Shown in pieces: positions 23,347 through 34,845 of a stretch of DNA of 64,000 nucleotides. Made by a program: the position numbers and the translations under genes. This DNA is from Volvox africanus (lineage: Eukaryota > Chlorophyta > Chlorophyceae > Chlamydomonadales > Volvocaceae). The notes under the pieces were generated by a model that saw only the letters and a program-made list of their open reading frames with translations, was not told the origin of the DNA and searched no databases. The stretch spans positions 65,001 to 129,000 of the forward strand of contig BSDZ01000027.1 of assembly GCA_030268105.1 (NCBI GenBank), read 5' to 3'. Each line of letters opens with the position of its first letter. The stretch's first letter is position 1.

Positions 23347-24317
23347 ATTGTGATACCGGATTGCGGCGATTGTCGGTCGATTTCTAAATGCTTAACATCA
23401 GCCTTCGGCAATACCTATGTTTCATACATGGGGCTTTCCACCATTATATACTATGACATAAAGCATTTAGGTGCTCGATTTGCTCGATTATAACCCGATA
23501 TGCTGCGTCCACGATATTGACTTCTTTGTACTACAAACGTCCGCTAGATACAGAAGAAACACCGCGCAAATGGAAAGCATAACTGGCAAACGCCAACCAG
23601 GTCGTACAAAGCAGTCATTATCGCATTCTTCAAGAATTCAGTTAATCAAGAACTCGTTGCATATCTGCATTATTGATGTCCAGATATTGATATCCCAATG
23701 CTTTGGGGACCTCGTTGCCCACATGCCAATATTCATTAAGTACCTACACATTCGCAATCCCTGCTCTTCTACACTTCAACCATGAATATAAAATTGTATG
23801 AAGTTGCGCATTACATTTTTAAATTCTTTAGGGATGGTTACTGAAAGATGTACTTTCATTTTCTCAAATCGATGATAAGATGATATCGACTACGTTGTCA
23901 ATGCCGGTTGCAGTAGCACTGGCGTCCCTTTATTTTTATTGACAAGATAATTATACATTTTGGGCATGTTCATCCATGGACGAGCTTACGTAGGCCGTAG
24001 TCTAGTAGAGCACTATAATTGAGGAATACCTCCTAGAGCGGACGCGCATCTGAACGACATGCTGATGCTATTATAATTCCTAGTTAACCGTCCGGCAACC
24101 TTGCAGCGGTGTGGCTACCCTTTTTTTATGCCTCTGTACACTTCCCGTACACGGCTCTCTGTCTGGAATCGTAAGCTCCCAGGTCAATAGGGTAAACTGT
24201 CTTACAACAAGGAAGATATTTACATGCGAACATTCGATTGTGAACTGATTACCGCTTCACATCTCAGTAACGTCGTAACTTTGTGCCTTTTCATAAGTAG
24301 CGTCTGAACAAAGCTGG
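23347..24317. other. AT-rich 5' flank of the second MYB gene
   Basis: This spacer, including part of the MYB promoter and 5' UTR, has no gene I can support. Composition is low in GC with several short A/T runs. No recognisable element was seen. Confidence 0.3.
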
Positions 24318-27300
24318 ATGATGGACGACGACAACAACTCAGATTCAGCTAATATTCCAAATGCCGGTGATAGTCCCGGTGCTGGGCGCAGCTTCAGGCG
24401 CGAGCGGGGTTTGTCAAGGGCGTTATCAGTACTGCGCGCCAGCACAAAGTTACATCAGCAGAAGCGCGGCTCATCCAACCATATGCGAATAATGGAGGAC
24501 GAGGTTGGGTTGGAAGCTGAAGAAGGCAGCACTTCCATTGAAGAATCCTCGCGCCGCCGCAATGGTTCTGGCATTGGTTCATTACCGCGTAATCTTAACC
24601 GGCAAAGAGCTCAAAGTGTGGTGGCCCCTGTCGAGGGGCAGCAGCGTCGCAATGCCCCCCGGGGCGACTGGTCTCCGGCCGAAGAGGCAGTCCTTGCCAG
24701 GAAGCATATGGAGCTTGGAAACAAATGGACAACGATATCACATTTTTTGCCTGCCAGGAGCGACAATGATGTAAAGGTGCGCCGAGGACTAAGCCACCGT
24801 GCCGATGCAGACGAGTGAACTTGGGCCCGTTGCTTTGGGTCCAGTTTTGGAAGCTTTTATTAGCGATTTATTAACAAATATGACACGACCTCATATGGAC
24901 CTTTTAAGAATTGAACCATCAAGTTGTCTGACTTCTTGCTCAATTTACAGAATATCTGGCACAGCACGCTGCGGTCCAAGAACTCGGAGCGCCGCTCCTT
25001 TCTCCGCACCTACGCGCGCGCCGTGCGTGATTGTGCCAACGATGCAGAGGCGCGCAAGCAAGCTTATGAAATGGCTCAGCGCGTTTGCGGGCCGCCACAG
25101 CCTATCGAACAGGCTCTCGCTGCAGTGCAACAACAGTACCAGCAGCAACTCCAGATGCAGGCAACTCAGCAAGAGGATTTATTGGGTGACGGAGACTCGC
25201 CCGAGTTCCAGCCCGACCAAGACCGTGACGTCAGAGAGCAAGAAGCCGAGCCTCCTTCCTGTCCCGCCGGTGGGGGGACTCGGTTGGCGCCAGACTGCAC
25301 GCAACTCATTGCTGCATTTCAGCCCGGGTCTCAGGACCCCTTGATGGACCCCTTGCGCTCGGGCACTTGCAGCCGCACCAATAGCGCACAGGATTCACAG
25401 CAGCTGAGCGGGGTGAAAGGTGGGTGTGCGAGAGGAGATGTGGAGGCGGGGACTTGCTCGGCCTCGCCGCACCCACTTGTAGTGCGATCGTTGTACATTG
25501 GAACCGACCTGCATACCGACGACTCGAGTGCAAGTTACCACTCGCTGGACTATCACCCCAGGGCAATACAATAAGGGCTTCAAAGAGACACCATGAGGTG
25601 AAGTTAAATGGTCAGCATCTTTAAATTGCATATGAATGAATGGCATCTCTCTGCCACCTTTTGCGAGGACTATGAGGTGCAGAGCTCATGGAAGCGCAAC
25701 CTGTCCCATGCAATTTGTCGTACATGCTTTTTCTTTCTTCCAAACTGCACCCGCGAGCCCTCTCCTCTTGCCATTGTGGCTCCTCCGCCGTCGCCGGCCC
25801 TTCCTACGCTTCAGGGGCTTACGCCAGAGGTCTCGTGTGCAGCGGTGCTCCCGAGATCACCGCGGGCCGACCCAGCACCAGCCCTCTGGACGTTCTGGAC
25901 GCCGCAGCCAGTGGGTCCTGCCTGCCGTACTCTGCCCACGGACAGGCCAGGGGTTCCTTGACACTCAACCGGGGCAGCAGTCATAGCCTCGGCCTGAGCT
26001 CGGGTCATGTGTTGGTCGGAGATGAACCGCCCCTGCATCAACAAAAACACCAGCAAACGCAACTGCATCATCAGCATCATCAACAACAACAACAACAGTT
26101 GTTTCATACGATGGATCTCGGCTCCAGAACCGGCGCGGAAGTCGTTGACTCGTCCTGTCTGGCTCGCCTCTCCGCACTCCACCTGGCGGACCAGCTACTG
26201 CACCGCCAACAAATGCGGCAGCAGCAACAGCAGCAGCAGCAGCAGCAGGTCAACGTGCTGCCTCAACCGACCATGATTGCGTTGACCAACTCATCCCCTG
26301 TGGGGCCGCTTCGGGGTAGCGCGCTGCAACACCAACAGCAGGTCTCATGGCTGGGCCAGTCCGGCTTCGACACACTGGGGCCCGCAGGACCCGTAAACCG
26401 CAGCAGTGCCACGGGTCTGGTGCAGCAGCAGCAGCAGCAACAACAACAACAACAAGTGTCGCAGCGGGGGGGCAGTCAGGTTCCGGAGCCATCCTCGTCA
26501 TCCGCGGTCATGGGGGGGGGGACCTCTCTGGGCGCCCTGGATCTGGAGGACATGTTGAACTTGGGTCTGGACCTCACGGCTGAGGACCTGGCCATGTTGT
26601 CCCAGGGAGGGGGGCAGCCGCACCGGCTGACCAACTCCGGCGCACCTGACCTGACTCCCGCACTCGGGGGCATCTCGTCATCCCACCCGGCTGAGCAGCT
26701 GCGCGCCGTGCAACAGGTGAGACGGCGGAACAGACGTCGAAGATGTGCGCTTGGGTGTGACTGCTGAGATTGGGGAGGGGGGGGGAAATGGTGGTGGCGA
26801 CGGTCAAAGTGTTTCGAGGTACTGGTACTGGCGGTGGGCGGGGTCAGGTTGTGGTCTTCGGTGTATGCCTGGGAGGTTCTGTCGTTCATGCGCGTGCTGC
26901 CGGTGAATGTGGCTGGATTGCCGTTCGTTATTTTGCATTATTTGTGCTTAGTTAGCAACATCACGTAACCACCATGGCCCCATGGGGGACCACCTGAATG
27001 ACCGGTAGAGGGGCAACCACTTCCAGGAATCAGAGCCCGGCCGCTAATGTCCGACCTGACCTGTCCTGTCCTGTCCTGTCCTGTCCTGACCTGACCTGAC
27101 CTGACCTGACCTGTGACGTCCGCATAACCCGCACCGCATCACTCACAGCCCAACCTCACCGCCCCTTCTCACTGGCACCTCCCGCCTGCCCGTGTTTCCA
27201 ACCTCTGACGGTCGGCCCCTCGAACAGCCCAACGGTCCCCCAGGGCATCTGACGGGCAGCGACCGCCAAGCACAGCGACAACAGCAGCAGATGCAGCAGG

Positions 27301-28869
27301 GGCAGCAGCAATACTTGCAACAAGGCGATGCCTTCGACTCACTACTGGCCGAGCTGGAGCAGCGGGGCCGTTTGCAGGTTCAGCCGCAGCCCCCACTGGC
27401 AGGCATGTACAGCCTGCAGCTACCGGACCCCCACCAGCAGCAGGACGACGTGCTTGGTCTCGGGCCCCTGGCATCGCCGTACGGCTACCCCTTCAACCGC
27501 TGTAATCCCGGCTCCTTGGACTTGCAGCTGCTTGGCGGTGTGCCCCGCGGCGGCCTGGTGGCTCCCCACAACACGTGTGTGGAGCTGCAGAGCCTCGCCA
27601 GCTGCTCCTCCACAGTGGAAATGTTGACGTCGGGTGAGTGTCATTTCGGCCATTTTGTCATTTCGGGCCATTTTGTCATTTCGGCCATTTTGTCATTTCG
27701 GGCCATTTTGTCATGAATTGCACAGTTAGGGCTCACGGGATGATTTTTCACTCGCCGACAGACAACAAAGCAAACTACCTTGTTGTCTGTGTCTCCTACC
27801 GTCTATTACCGCACAATTCGTGCACATTCCTCCAGGGTTGCACTCCGGCATAATCCTAGAGGGCGGCGTGTGTCGCAACCGACTTGTCTCTCATTTCGCC
27901 CCCCCTCCTCCTCCGCCTGTTTGGCTATGCGCAGGCCAGCAGGCCTTCGTGGACAGCTCGCGCACCCCTCTGTGCCATCAGCCCTCTGTAGTGGCTCGCC
28001 GCGGTTCCGCCCTCGGTATGTTCGGCAATGCCCCCGGCAACGACAGCTTCAGCAACGCCAGCAGCGGCCTCATGTCGCCGCTCGTCGTCGGGTCGGGCCA
28101 CACCATGATGAACGGCGTTCACACACGCCATGGGGGCTGCGGCGCGCAATACCCTCTCCAGAGCCCGGCCGGCATCAACGGCGGCGGGTGGCCTCCATCT
28201 GCTTGCGCCGGCAGCACTGGCATACCCGGCGGCCCTGCCGCCGGCTGGGCTCCCGGGGTGCTCCGCTCGAGCGCCCTAACGTCGGGTGGCGCTGTCCGCA
28301 CCCTGAGCAGCCCCGTCGCTTTTTCCGGCGAGAACGCTGCGGGGGTTATTGGCAGCGGCGATGCCTCCGCCCCGGGCCTTCTTGGGTCTGCAGGGACGGC
28401 GCCGCAGCCCGGTGGTGGTGGCGGCAGCAACGGCAGCGGCCCCCTGGCCCGAGGTTCCGGTCTCGTCGCCAACATGCTGTCTCTGACGGTCCCGGCTCAT
28501 GTGGATGTGGTGACGATGGGCCTGGACTCCGGAGATCTGCTCGACGTGATGGACTGTGAGCCAGAGCCGATGCCTGAGACGACCAGTGGCGGCGGCGGGG
28601 TAGTTTCGGAGGAGGTCATGGAAATGACGCTTCGGCCATCGGCGAGGGCGGCTCTTCTGCAGCGCCCGACGCCCACGTCGACGCCGCCACCGCAGCCGAC
28701 ACTGACGCCACAGATGGCGGGCGGGCGCGGCATGCTGCAAGCTGGAGGCGGTAGCGGCAGTAGCACCGGCGGTGCGGCCGGTGCCCAACCTTGCTGGTCT
28801 GCCAGCAAGGTCTCGCCCACGCCTCTGTCCATCAGGTCGGGACGGCTCGGGCCCCTGCTGAGGCTGTAG
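24318..28869 (+). CDS. Large MYB-domain protein with one R3-like repeat and Gln-rich tail
   Basis: Five exons (24318-24776, 24951-25419, 25815-26716, 27228-27633, 27935-28869) join in consistent phase to about 1056 residues. The MYB repeat spans the first junction: GDWSPAEEAVLARKHMELGN, KWTTISHFLPARSDNDVK then NIWHSTLRSK. It has Trp at the first two core positions, the third core position is filled by Phe-Leu-Pro, and it ends like a plant R3 repeat (NHWNSTLRRK). No R2 repeat is visible in the 110 residues before it, which are Ser/Arg-rich. After a basic-acidic helical stretch (RSFLRTYARAVRDCANDAE) the protein is dominated by Gln runs (about 26040-26250 and 26415-26460), Gly/Ser/Ala and Pro, typical of transcriptional activation regions. 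A nuclear transcription factor is the likely role. The acceptor of exon 4 (27228) is the least certain boundary. Targets are unknown. Confidence 0.75.
27053..27113. repeat. Pentanucleotide microsatellite CTGTC/CTGAC
   Basis: About eleven 5-bp units lie in the third intron of the second MYB gene: first a run of CTGTC, then a run of CTGAC, an abrupt one-base switch of the unit. It is intronic by the exon model given for that gene. Confidence 0.85.
27641..27714. repeat. Four-copy 17/18-bp minisatellite in a MYB intron
   Basis: The unit CATTTCGGCCATTTTGT alternates with a form carrying one extra G (CGGGCC), twice each. It begins only seven bases after the exon 4 donor. Alternation of the two forms suggests duplication of a dimer. 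Confidence 0.85.
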
Positions 28870-31800
28870 ATTCCGGTGAGCCGCTCACCGGGAGCACCTG
28901 ACGAGGGTGAGGGCAACCAGCTGATTGCGGCAAACGGCTAGTGGCTGTGTATCTCTCTCGCGCCGCTCAGTGATTGTATGTGAGCGATGAAAGGCGCAGT
29001 TAGTTGATGGGCCAGGTATACGTCTCGCGTATTTGGCGTGCACGCAGGTGGTTGAAAGGAAGAAGAATAATGTCCGTCAACTTGTCGAAAAACAACCCGG
29101 ACTGGGAAGCACCATTGGTTTCCGTGTGTCTGTATGTCCTTGTGAGGGATTCAGATCCAGTCACGGGCGGAGTCGGTGCTGACGAGTCTGGTGATGCCGG
29201 ACATACCTGCAGTGGAAGGAGGCTGCGGGTCGCTGATTCCGCTGCCCCGCAGGCTCTGCCTAAACGGGGGACGGCTGTGACTTGATGCTGAAGCGGGGGT
29301 GGAATGGGACACGGTCTTAATTGTTAGCAGTGATGGGAACCTGAACAGTGATTAGCCTAAATCTATTGTACGAACGGTGAAGAACGCGGTATGCCAGAAC
29401 GAGCAGATGACAAGTCCGCTTCTTAGGATGTGGGCGCGGCGCCTGTCAAACACTGCAGTGGGTGGGGGTTGTTCGTCAACCCGTCTCTTAAAGGAACTTC
29501 TTATTCATCCATTGGCTGCGATGGGCCTCTGTGTGTGCTCGTGGTGGGAGTGGGCGGGTGGGTGGGTGCTTGACAAGATGCTTATTTAGATGTGAAGTGC
29601 AGTGGGGGTTCCCCCAGGGGCTGGGCGGCGCCCAAAGCCGCTGCAAACCCCTCTCCTCGAGGAGATGTTTATGTACTTGTCAGCCTGGTCAGGATTTTTT
29701 TATCGACTGCAATTTGTGTCGAGGACGGTCCCAAACGTATCGCCTGGCGCCCGCGCGCGCGTGTCGGGGAGCGTCTTTGCACCTGCCTATCCCCGCCTTC
29801 GCCCCGCCCTTTCCGTACGAGCGAGACCCCTTCCCGCTCGGTCCCGTCATGCGTGCCGGTTGCTCGTCCCATTATTCACTAGCAGGCCTCGAAGCTCTAA
29901 GTGGGTTGCGAACTAGGCTCAGGCGCTCTCGTGGCATTTGGCCGTGTGTACACAATCTTTACCCTTTTTGTGAATCGTCTCAGTTCTCCGCCCCTAAAAA
30001 TTCACATTTGTTAAATAAGGACGGGAGTTGTCGGAGACAGCTTTTGGAGCGAATGCATGGCATCACGAAAGCATCTCTCGAACGAGCGGCTGTTGGTTTC
30101 GGAAGATGCTGCAGCGCCATAATGTCCTAGGGATCGCAGGATTTGTTTGAAGCATTTGAGGAGGTGTGCGGTGCCGGACCACTTGACCCTTGCATGCATG
30201 TGGAATAACGATGCAGGTGAGCTCTCCAGGCGCGCTCACACTAACTTTTTGCCGTAGTAATTGACTTGTCTTCTGGCACCAGCGAGGTGCCCGGGGATCA
30301 TGGACAAGGTACATACTTATTGCAAACCCTGCTAAATTGGCTCCTTATGTCGTATAGGCTCGCGACTAACTTGTATAGCGACCTTGTCGAGCTCTCTGCC
30401 TCACCTCTGTCTCCCTGAGTTTATGCATCTGTTGCGGTACGTCGGATCCTGTGTGTGTGAATGAGCGACGCTTGGGAATCCGCCACTGCTGGCCCTCGTC
30501 GCCTCATTCCCGGTTAACTGTTTATGCGACTGCCGCTGTCATCATCGTTTTCGCCTTCTGGGTGCGAGACAAAGACCACGCCGTGTAAATGCCACACAGC
30601 GGCATTCATGGAAAGCGAAATGCTATCAGACCACGGGGGTTGACACCAAGGCTACGGAGCGCCCAGATGACAAAACACGTCACAGAGGGCCCCAGGCCTG
30701 CACCCGCGGCTCCGGTAGGCTAGCCTGGGAGCTCCTATTACCATCACCATGTGTACGGACGTTTTCTCTGTTTTGAATCATTAGGTGACATGTGCTTGTG
30801 CGTATTTCGTTGGTTGTTGTGCCCTTTAAACTGTGTTTAGTGCGCACGCTGCCAGGTATCTTGGCGTTGGCAGAATCGTTGCAGTGGAGGGTTGGACAGA
30901 TTCAATTTGAATGAGTTGAAGATCATGCGGGTTTATAGAGCGGTGAAACACAGCTGGATAGGCCGATACCCGAGCCCCCGTTCGTCACCGAGCGGTGAGT
31001 GTGAATGAGGTGGGCTCCCGCTTCGTTCCGGGGGTGCGCGGCCCGAAGCAGCCATGAAGCATGTGCGTTTAAAGGGGAGAGAAAGAGAGAGAAAAAGTTG
31101 GATACTATTGCAGATCTAGCTGCTATCTTGTTGCTAAGGAAAAGGGCGCCAGCAATAACTTGCAATTGTAACAATGTCTGGTCCCACCCGGCTACAATTT
31201 GTAAGGCTATGCACGCGCTTTGAAGTACGCAGATCTCGGGTAATGAAGCTTTCTCTTTATCCTCACTCCATTCATCCGAAGTCGTCCGCAATCCATTTCC
31301 ATTCCCAGCACGTGTGCAGTGACAACCCCGATAAATGGTCTCTCCCGGTCACACTGAACCGGTGACGAAGTGCCGCCGCCGTGACATCCCCACGCGCATA
31401 TCCATCCTCAGCATCATCACTTCACCAATGTTACTATCACGCCCACTGGTCCTTAAGATCCATTCAAAACTGTTGAAGCGGGATTGCAACAATCCGAGCT
31501 TCTAGCAGTACGGGGCGGACCCCAGTGTTTATCGTCAGAACACAACACCCGCCCTTCATCCCTTGGGATTGGAGGCGCAACCGCCCTTCAGCTGCCGGGG
31601 AGAAGGGCGCTGGGAGCTTGGAGGAGAACGAGGAGGTCTGCACCCTATTCGGTGCCACCAGAGGGGTGATACATCTGTCCAGACCCCCCATGCGACTACC
31701 ATCGCTGCGCCCTCACCAGCTGTGTCCTCCCAGGGCGGTACGCCGCAAGGAGGCCTTCTGGTCAGAACGGCAGCTCGAGGCACCCGGTGGGCTCGATGCG

Positions 31801-32061
31801 GCCCTGAGCGGACACGAGGCTCCGAAGATCTCTCAGGTACTCCTACGCCGTGATAGGGTGGAAGTGGAGGTAGAGTTATTATTGGTCGTAGAAGGGTATG
31901 GTGGCTGTACGACAGTGAACGCTCTCAAAACATGTATGCCCCTCATCGTTGGCAGTTGCATGCGAGCTGTAACATGATCCCCACCACCGCTGCTGCAGCC
32001 CAGTGACCCGCTACTGCGTGTCTGACCGATTCGATTTGGAATAACACGATAGGACTCAATC
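28870..32061. other. 3' flank of MYB gene and intergenic region
   Basis: The first kilobase or more is likely 3' UTR; a TGTAA at 30584-30588 is one possible end. A 199-codon frame at 29531-30130 (+) and frames around 31464-31980 on both strands show no motif I know and overlap one another, so they are not called. No RNA gene was seen. Confidence 0.35.
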
Positions 32062-34551
32062 CTATTTGTTGGTTTGTGGGACTGAGTTATGATGAAGAGG
32101 GGTAGTCGAGGGCATTATCAAACAAGAGCCCCACTCAGCACTGCGGGCCCGCCCGCCCGCCCGCCCCACCAGCGGGAAGACCTTGCCCAGGCCGTTGTGG
32201 AACTGGTGGAAGCGCTCTGCTCTGTAGAAGGGTAGCTGAACGGAGTTGACCACCCACACAGTGTTTAGAATGTCATCCTGCGCCGAGCGGGGGCACAACT
32301 AGCGGTGGAACAAGTTCCCACCAGGTGAGGGGACTTGATGCGGGGGAAAGGCTCCTTCCACATAACCCTCCCAAACCGACCCCATCACTACCCATAATGG
32401 CTCACGTTGCCAGGTCGAGGGCAGTGGGGGTTATGGGCACTTAAAAGCAACGGAGTCAGTGAGGCAAGTCAGTGGCTGTTTTTGTACTATTCAGCAGCGC
32501 GGGGCGTCAATGCCACCATCACCTGCATGGCTGGTACCCGGGGCAGCCTTCCCATAAAGGAGGGAGCGGATGAGACGTCAAAGAGCCCCGCCCCGAAGAC
32601 AGGATGGCGGCGGCCCCTTCCCGTGTTATCGAAAAACAACGCAGCTGCAGAAGGGGCAGCGCTGGCAGTACTAACAGCAGTAGTGAGGAAGCGGCAAAAG
32701 CTACTCCTCCTTCAATGCTCCGAAACCTACCTCCGTGGGGCCCCGCCAGCTCATCGCATTGCCCCGCCCCTCCCGTAACTCCATTCCGTACTTGTTCTCC
32801 TCCTGTTTACCGGGCACCGAAACCACGATTGGGTTAACCAAATCAGCCCGGGACCCAGGGGATCATCGTGATGAGGAGCACCAAGGTGTCCACCAGCGCT
32901 GCCCCGCCTCAACAACCGGATCCATGGACACGGCAAATCGCCGCCGTGTGATGATTTCATATCCGGGTCGTCAACATCTGGCCCCCATGACGTCCGCCGT
33001 CATCCCCCCTCGTGGGACCCCCCTCGGCATCAGTGTGCGCCAACCTGGATGATGCGCATGAAGGGCGAGTTGACTCCTCCAGGGATGCCAATGACGTTGC
33101 GGTACGCAGGGCCTTTATCCTGGGGATCCTGGGAGGGTGAGGGCGGGTTGGAGGAGGCGGGTTAGAGCGCGGAGGGGGGAATAGGTGGGAACCGCCAACG
33201 ACCCACGCGGTTCCGCAACCCCTCAAGGGATAACACAGGGGCCGTACAGATTGATGGATGAATAGATATAGAATGGGCAGACAGACAGACAAGCAGAAAG
33301 ACGTACCAAGCGTTGCATGCCACCCGGTGTCTTCTTAAACTGATCGAAGTACCGGGATGCGAAGGCCCTGAACTCTGTCTCCGCAACCCCTGGGTCACGG
33401 CTCAAACCAAACTGTACGACTTCCGCGTGACCTAGGGCATCGTAGTGGGTCTGCAAAAGGGGGAAGATAAGTAGGTTGGAGTTGTTGAGGCAATGTGCAA
33501 CTGGCGGAGAGCTAGGAACGCAGTGATTGCGACTGATGTCCTCGTGTGTGTGTGTATACGTGTGTGTGTATGTGTGTGTGTGTGTGTATGTTTATATATA
33601 TATATGTGTGTGTGTGTATGTATATGTGTATGTATATACATGTGTGTATATGTGTATGTTTATATATATATGAGTGTGTGTGTGTGTATGTGTGCGTGTA
33701 TGTGTGAGTGTGTGTATGCGAATATGTGTGTGTGTGTGCGTGTATGTGTGTGTATGTGTTTGTGTATGTGTGAGTGTGTGTGTCACGGCACCCCCGGCCC
33801 CGTGCTCCTCGCCCATACCGTGCTTAACCTGCCTCTTCAACACCTGCCCTCTCCCCAATGTATGCGATCCAGGCCCCATCCAGGCGGGTGTGCTCTAAAA
33901 CCTGCCTTTAATTGTGGCTGCGGACGCCCCTCAGCGAGTCACTACTGTCAGCATGCCACTACTTTTCTGTTCTCTGCTGCCCGAACCCCGGCCCACCCAT
34001 CCATTCACCACCCCACCCATTTCACTGACCCGCGGGTCGGAATACACGTAGCAAACCTTGCCGTCCGGGCCCGTCCTCGTCCCAGCCGCATAGCCCACCA
34101 GCGCCGTCAACTGTTCCGGTTTGCGTCCCAGCTGCTTCATCTCCACGTCCACGAAGTCCTTCTGACGGCCCCAGAAGCAGCCATTGCCAAAGTAAACCCT
34201 AGTAACGGGCACGCATGGGAACACAGCACACATGCAGCTCATAGCGCCAGAACAGCCGCATCGGATCACTTCGCAGCAACAGACACCCGACTCAGCAGCC
34301 GTCAGCCTCTGCCCTCAGCAGACAAAGAGCGTCTAAGGACGACACGATAGGGGGGTGCGACTTCCGGGCCACAGCTCACGTTTGGAAACCCGAAGACGGC
34401 GCCGCCAACTCGCCCCTGTCGGGCGCCGCTTCGAGTGCTGTCCTGTCCGCCGCGGGTTGTAGCGCCAAGGCCGCCAAGGCCCCCATGACGTCGCTCTCAG
34501 CGGAGTACGCCAGCCCCACGGGTCCATAGAGGGACAGGATCAGGCAGCTTG
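32062..34551 (-). CDS. msrA: Peptide-methionine (S)-S-oxide reductase (MsrA), 5' end unresolved
   Basis: Six minus-strand exons join in phase: 34551-34380, 34198-34030, 33450-33307, 33128-33045, 32802-32731 and 32277-32062. The second opens with VYFGNGCFWGRQKDFVDVE, containing the catalytic Cys of the MsrA GCFWG motif. Then come LVGYAAGT, YSDPR/THYDALGHAEVVQFG, YRNVIGIPGGVNSPF, KYGMELREGRGNA and LPFYRAERFHQFHNGLGK, all in family order. MsrA reduces methionine-S-sulfoxide with thioredoxin or a similar donor, repairing oxidised proteins. Exon 1 encodes a hydrophobic stretch (SCLILSLYGPVGLAYSAES) that could be a signal or thylakoid-transfer segment, and begins at an acceptor, so an upstream exon with the start is missing; an internal ATG at 34486 is the alternative. 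The last exon runs on after GKVF into GC-rich sequence, so its true end is uncertain. Confidence 0.85.
33541..33782. repeat. TG/TA-rich simple-sequence tract in an msrA intron
   Basis: About 240 bases are made almost only of TG dinucleotides with TATATA blocks and scattered TGTATG. The tract lies in the intron between the second and third listed msrA exons. Frames that stay open across it (Cys-Val on one strand, Thr-His on the other) are composition artefacts. Confidence 0.9.
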
Positions 34552-34698
34552 CTGAGTGTGTATATATGGGATGGGCGAAGGGAGGTGACGATAATGTGCA
34601 ATATGCGGGTGGGATGGGGGAAATAATGGGGGAAATAAGAGTGTCTTTATTTGGGGTAAAAAAGGACAGCTGGTATTAAATTTAAAAGGGGGAAGTCC

Positions 34699-34845
34699 GG
34701 GAGGGGGAGGGGGAGGGGGAGGGGGAGGGGGAGGGGGAGGGGGAGGGGGAGGGGGAGGGGGAGGGGGAGGGGGAGGGGGAGGGGGAGGGGGAGGGGGAGG
34801 GGGAGGGGGAGGGGGAGGGGGAGGGGGAGGGGGAGGGGGAGGGGG
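34699..34845. repeat. Hexanucleotide array (GGGGGA)n, about 24 copies
   Basis: A nearly perfect run of the 6-bp unit GGGGGA spans about 147 bases on the plus strand. It lies about 150 bases upstream of the first recognised msrA exon, so it is either in its first intron or in its promoter. On the msrA coding strand it is a CCCCCT tract. The plus strand can in principle form stacked G-quadruplexes. Confidence 0.95.

Noticed and set aside
29531..30130. 199-codon plus-strand frame downstream of the second MYB gene
   Set aside because: Its Cys/Arg/Pro-rich content looks like translated UTR; no motif, and its first codon is not supported as a start.
33493..34350. A 285-codon plus-strand frame beginning with Cys/Val repeats, and a Thr/His-rich frame on the minus strand
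   Set aside because: The repetitive part is the TG/TA microsatellite, and the remainder is antisense to well-supported msrA exons.
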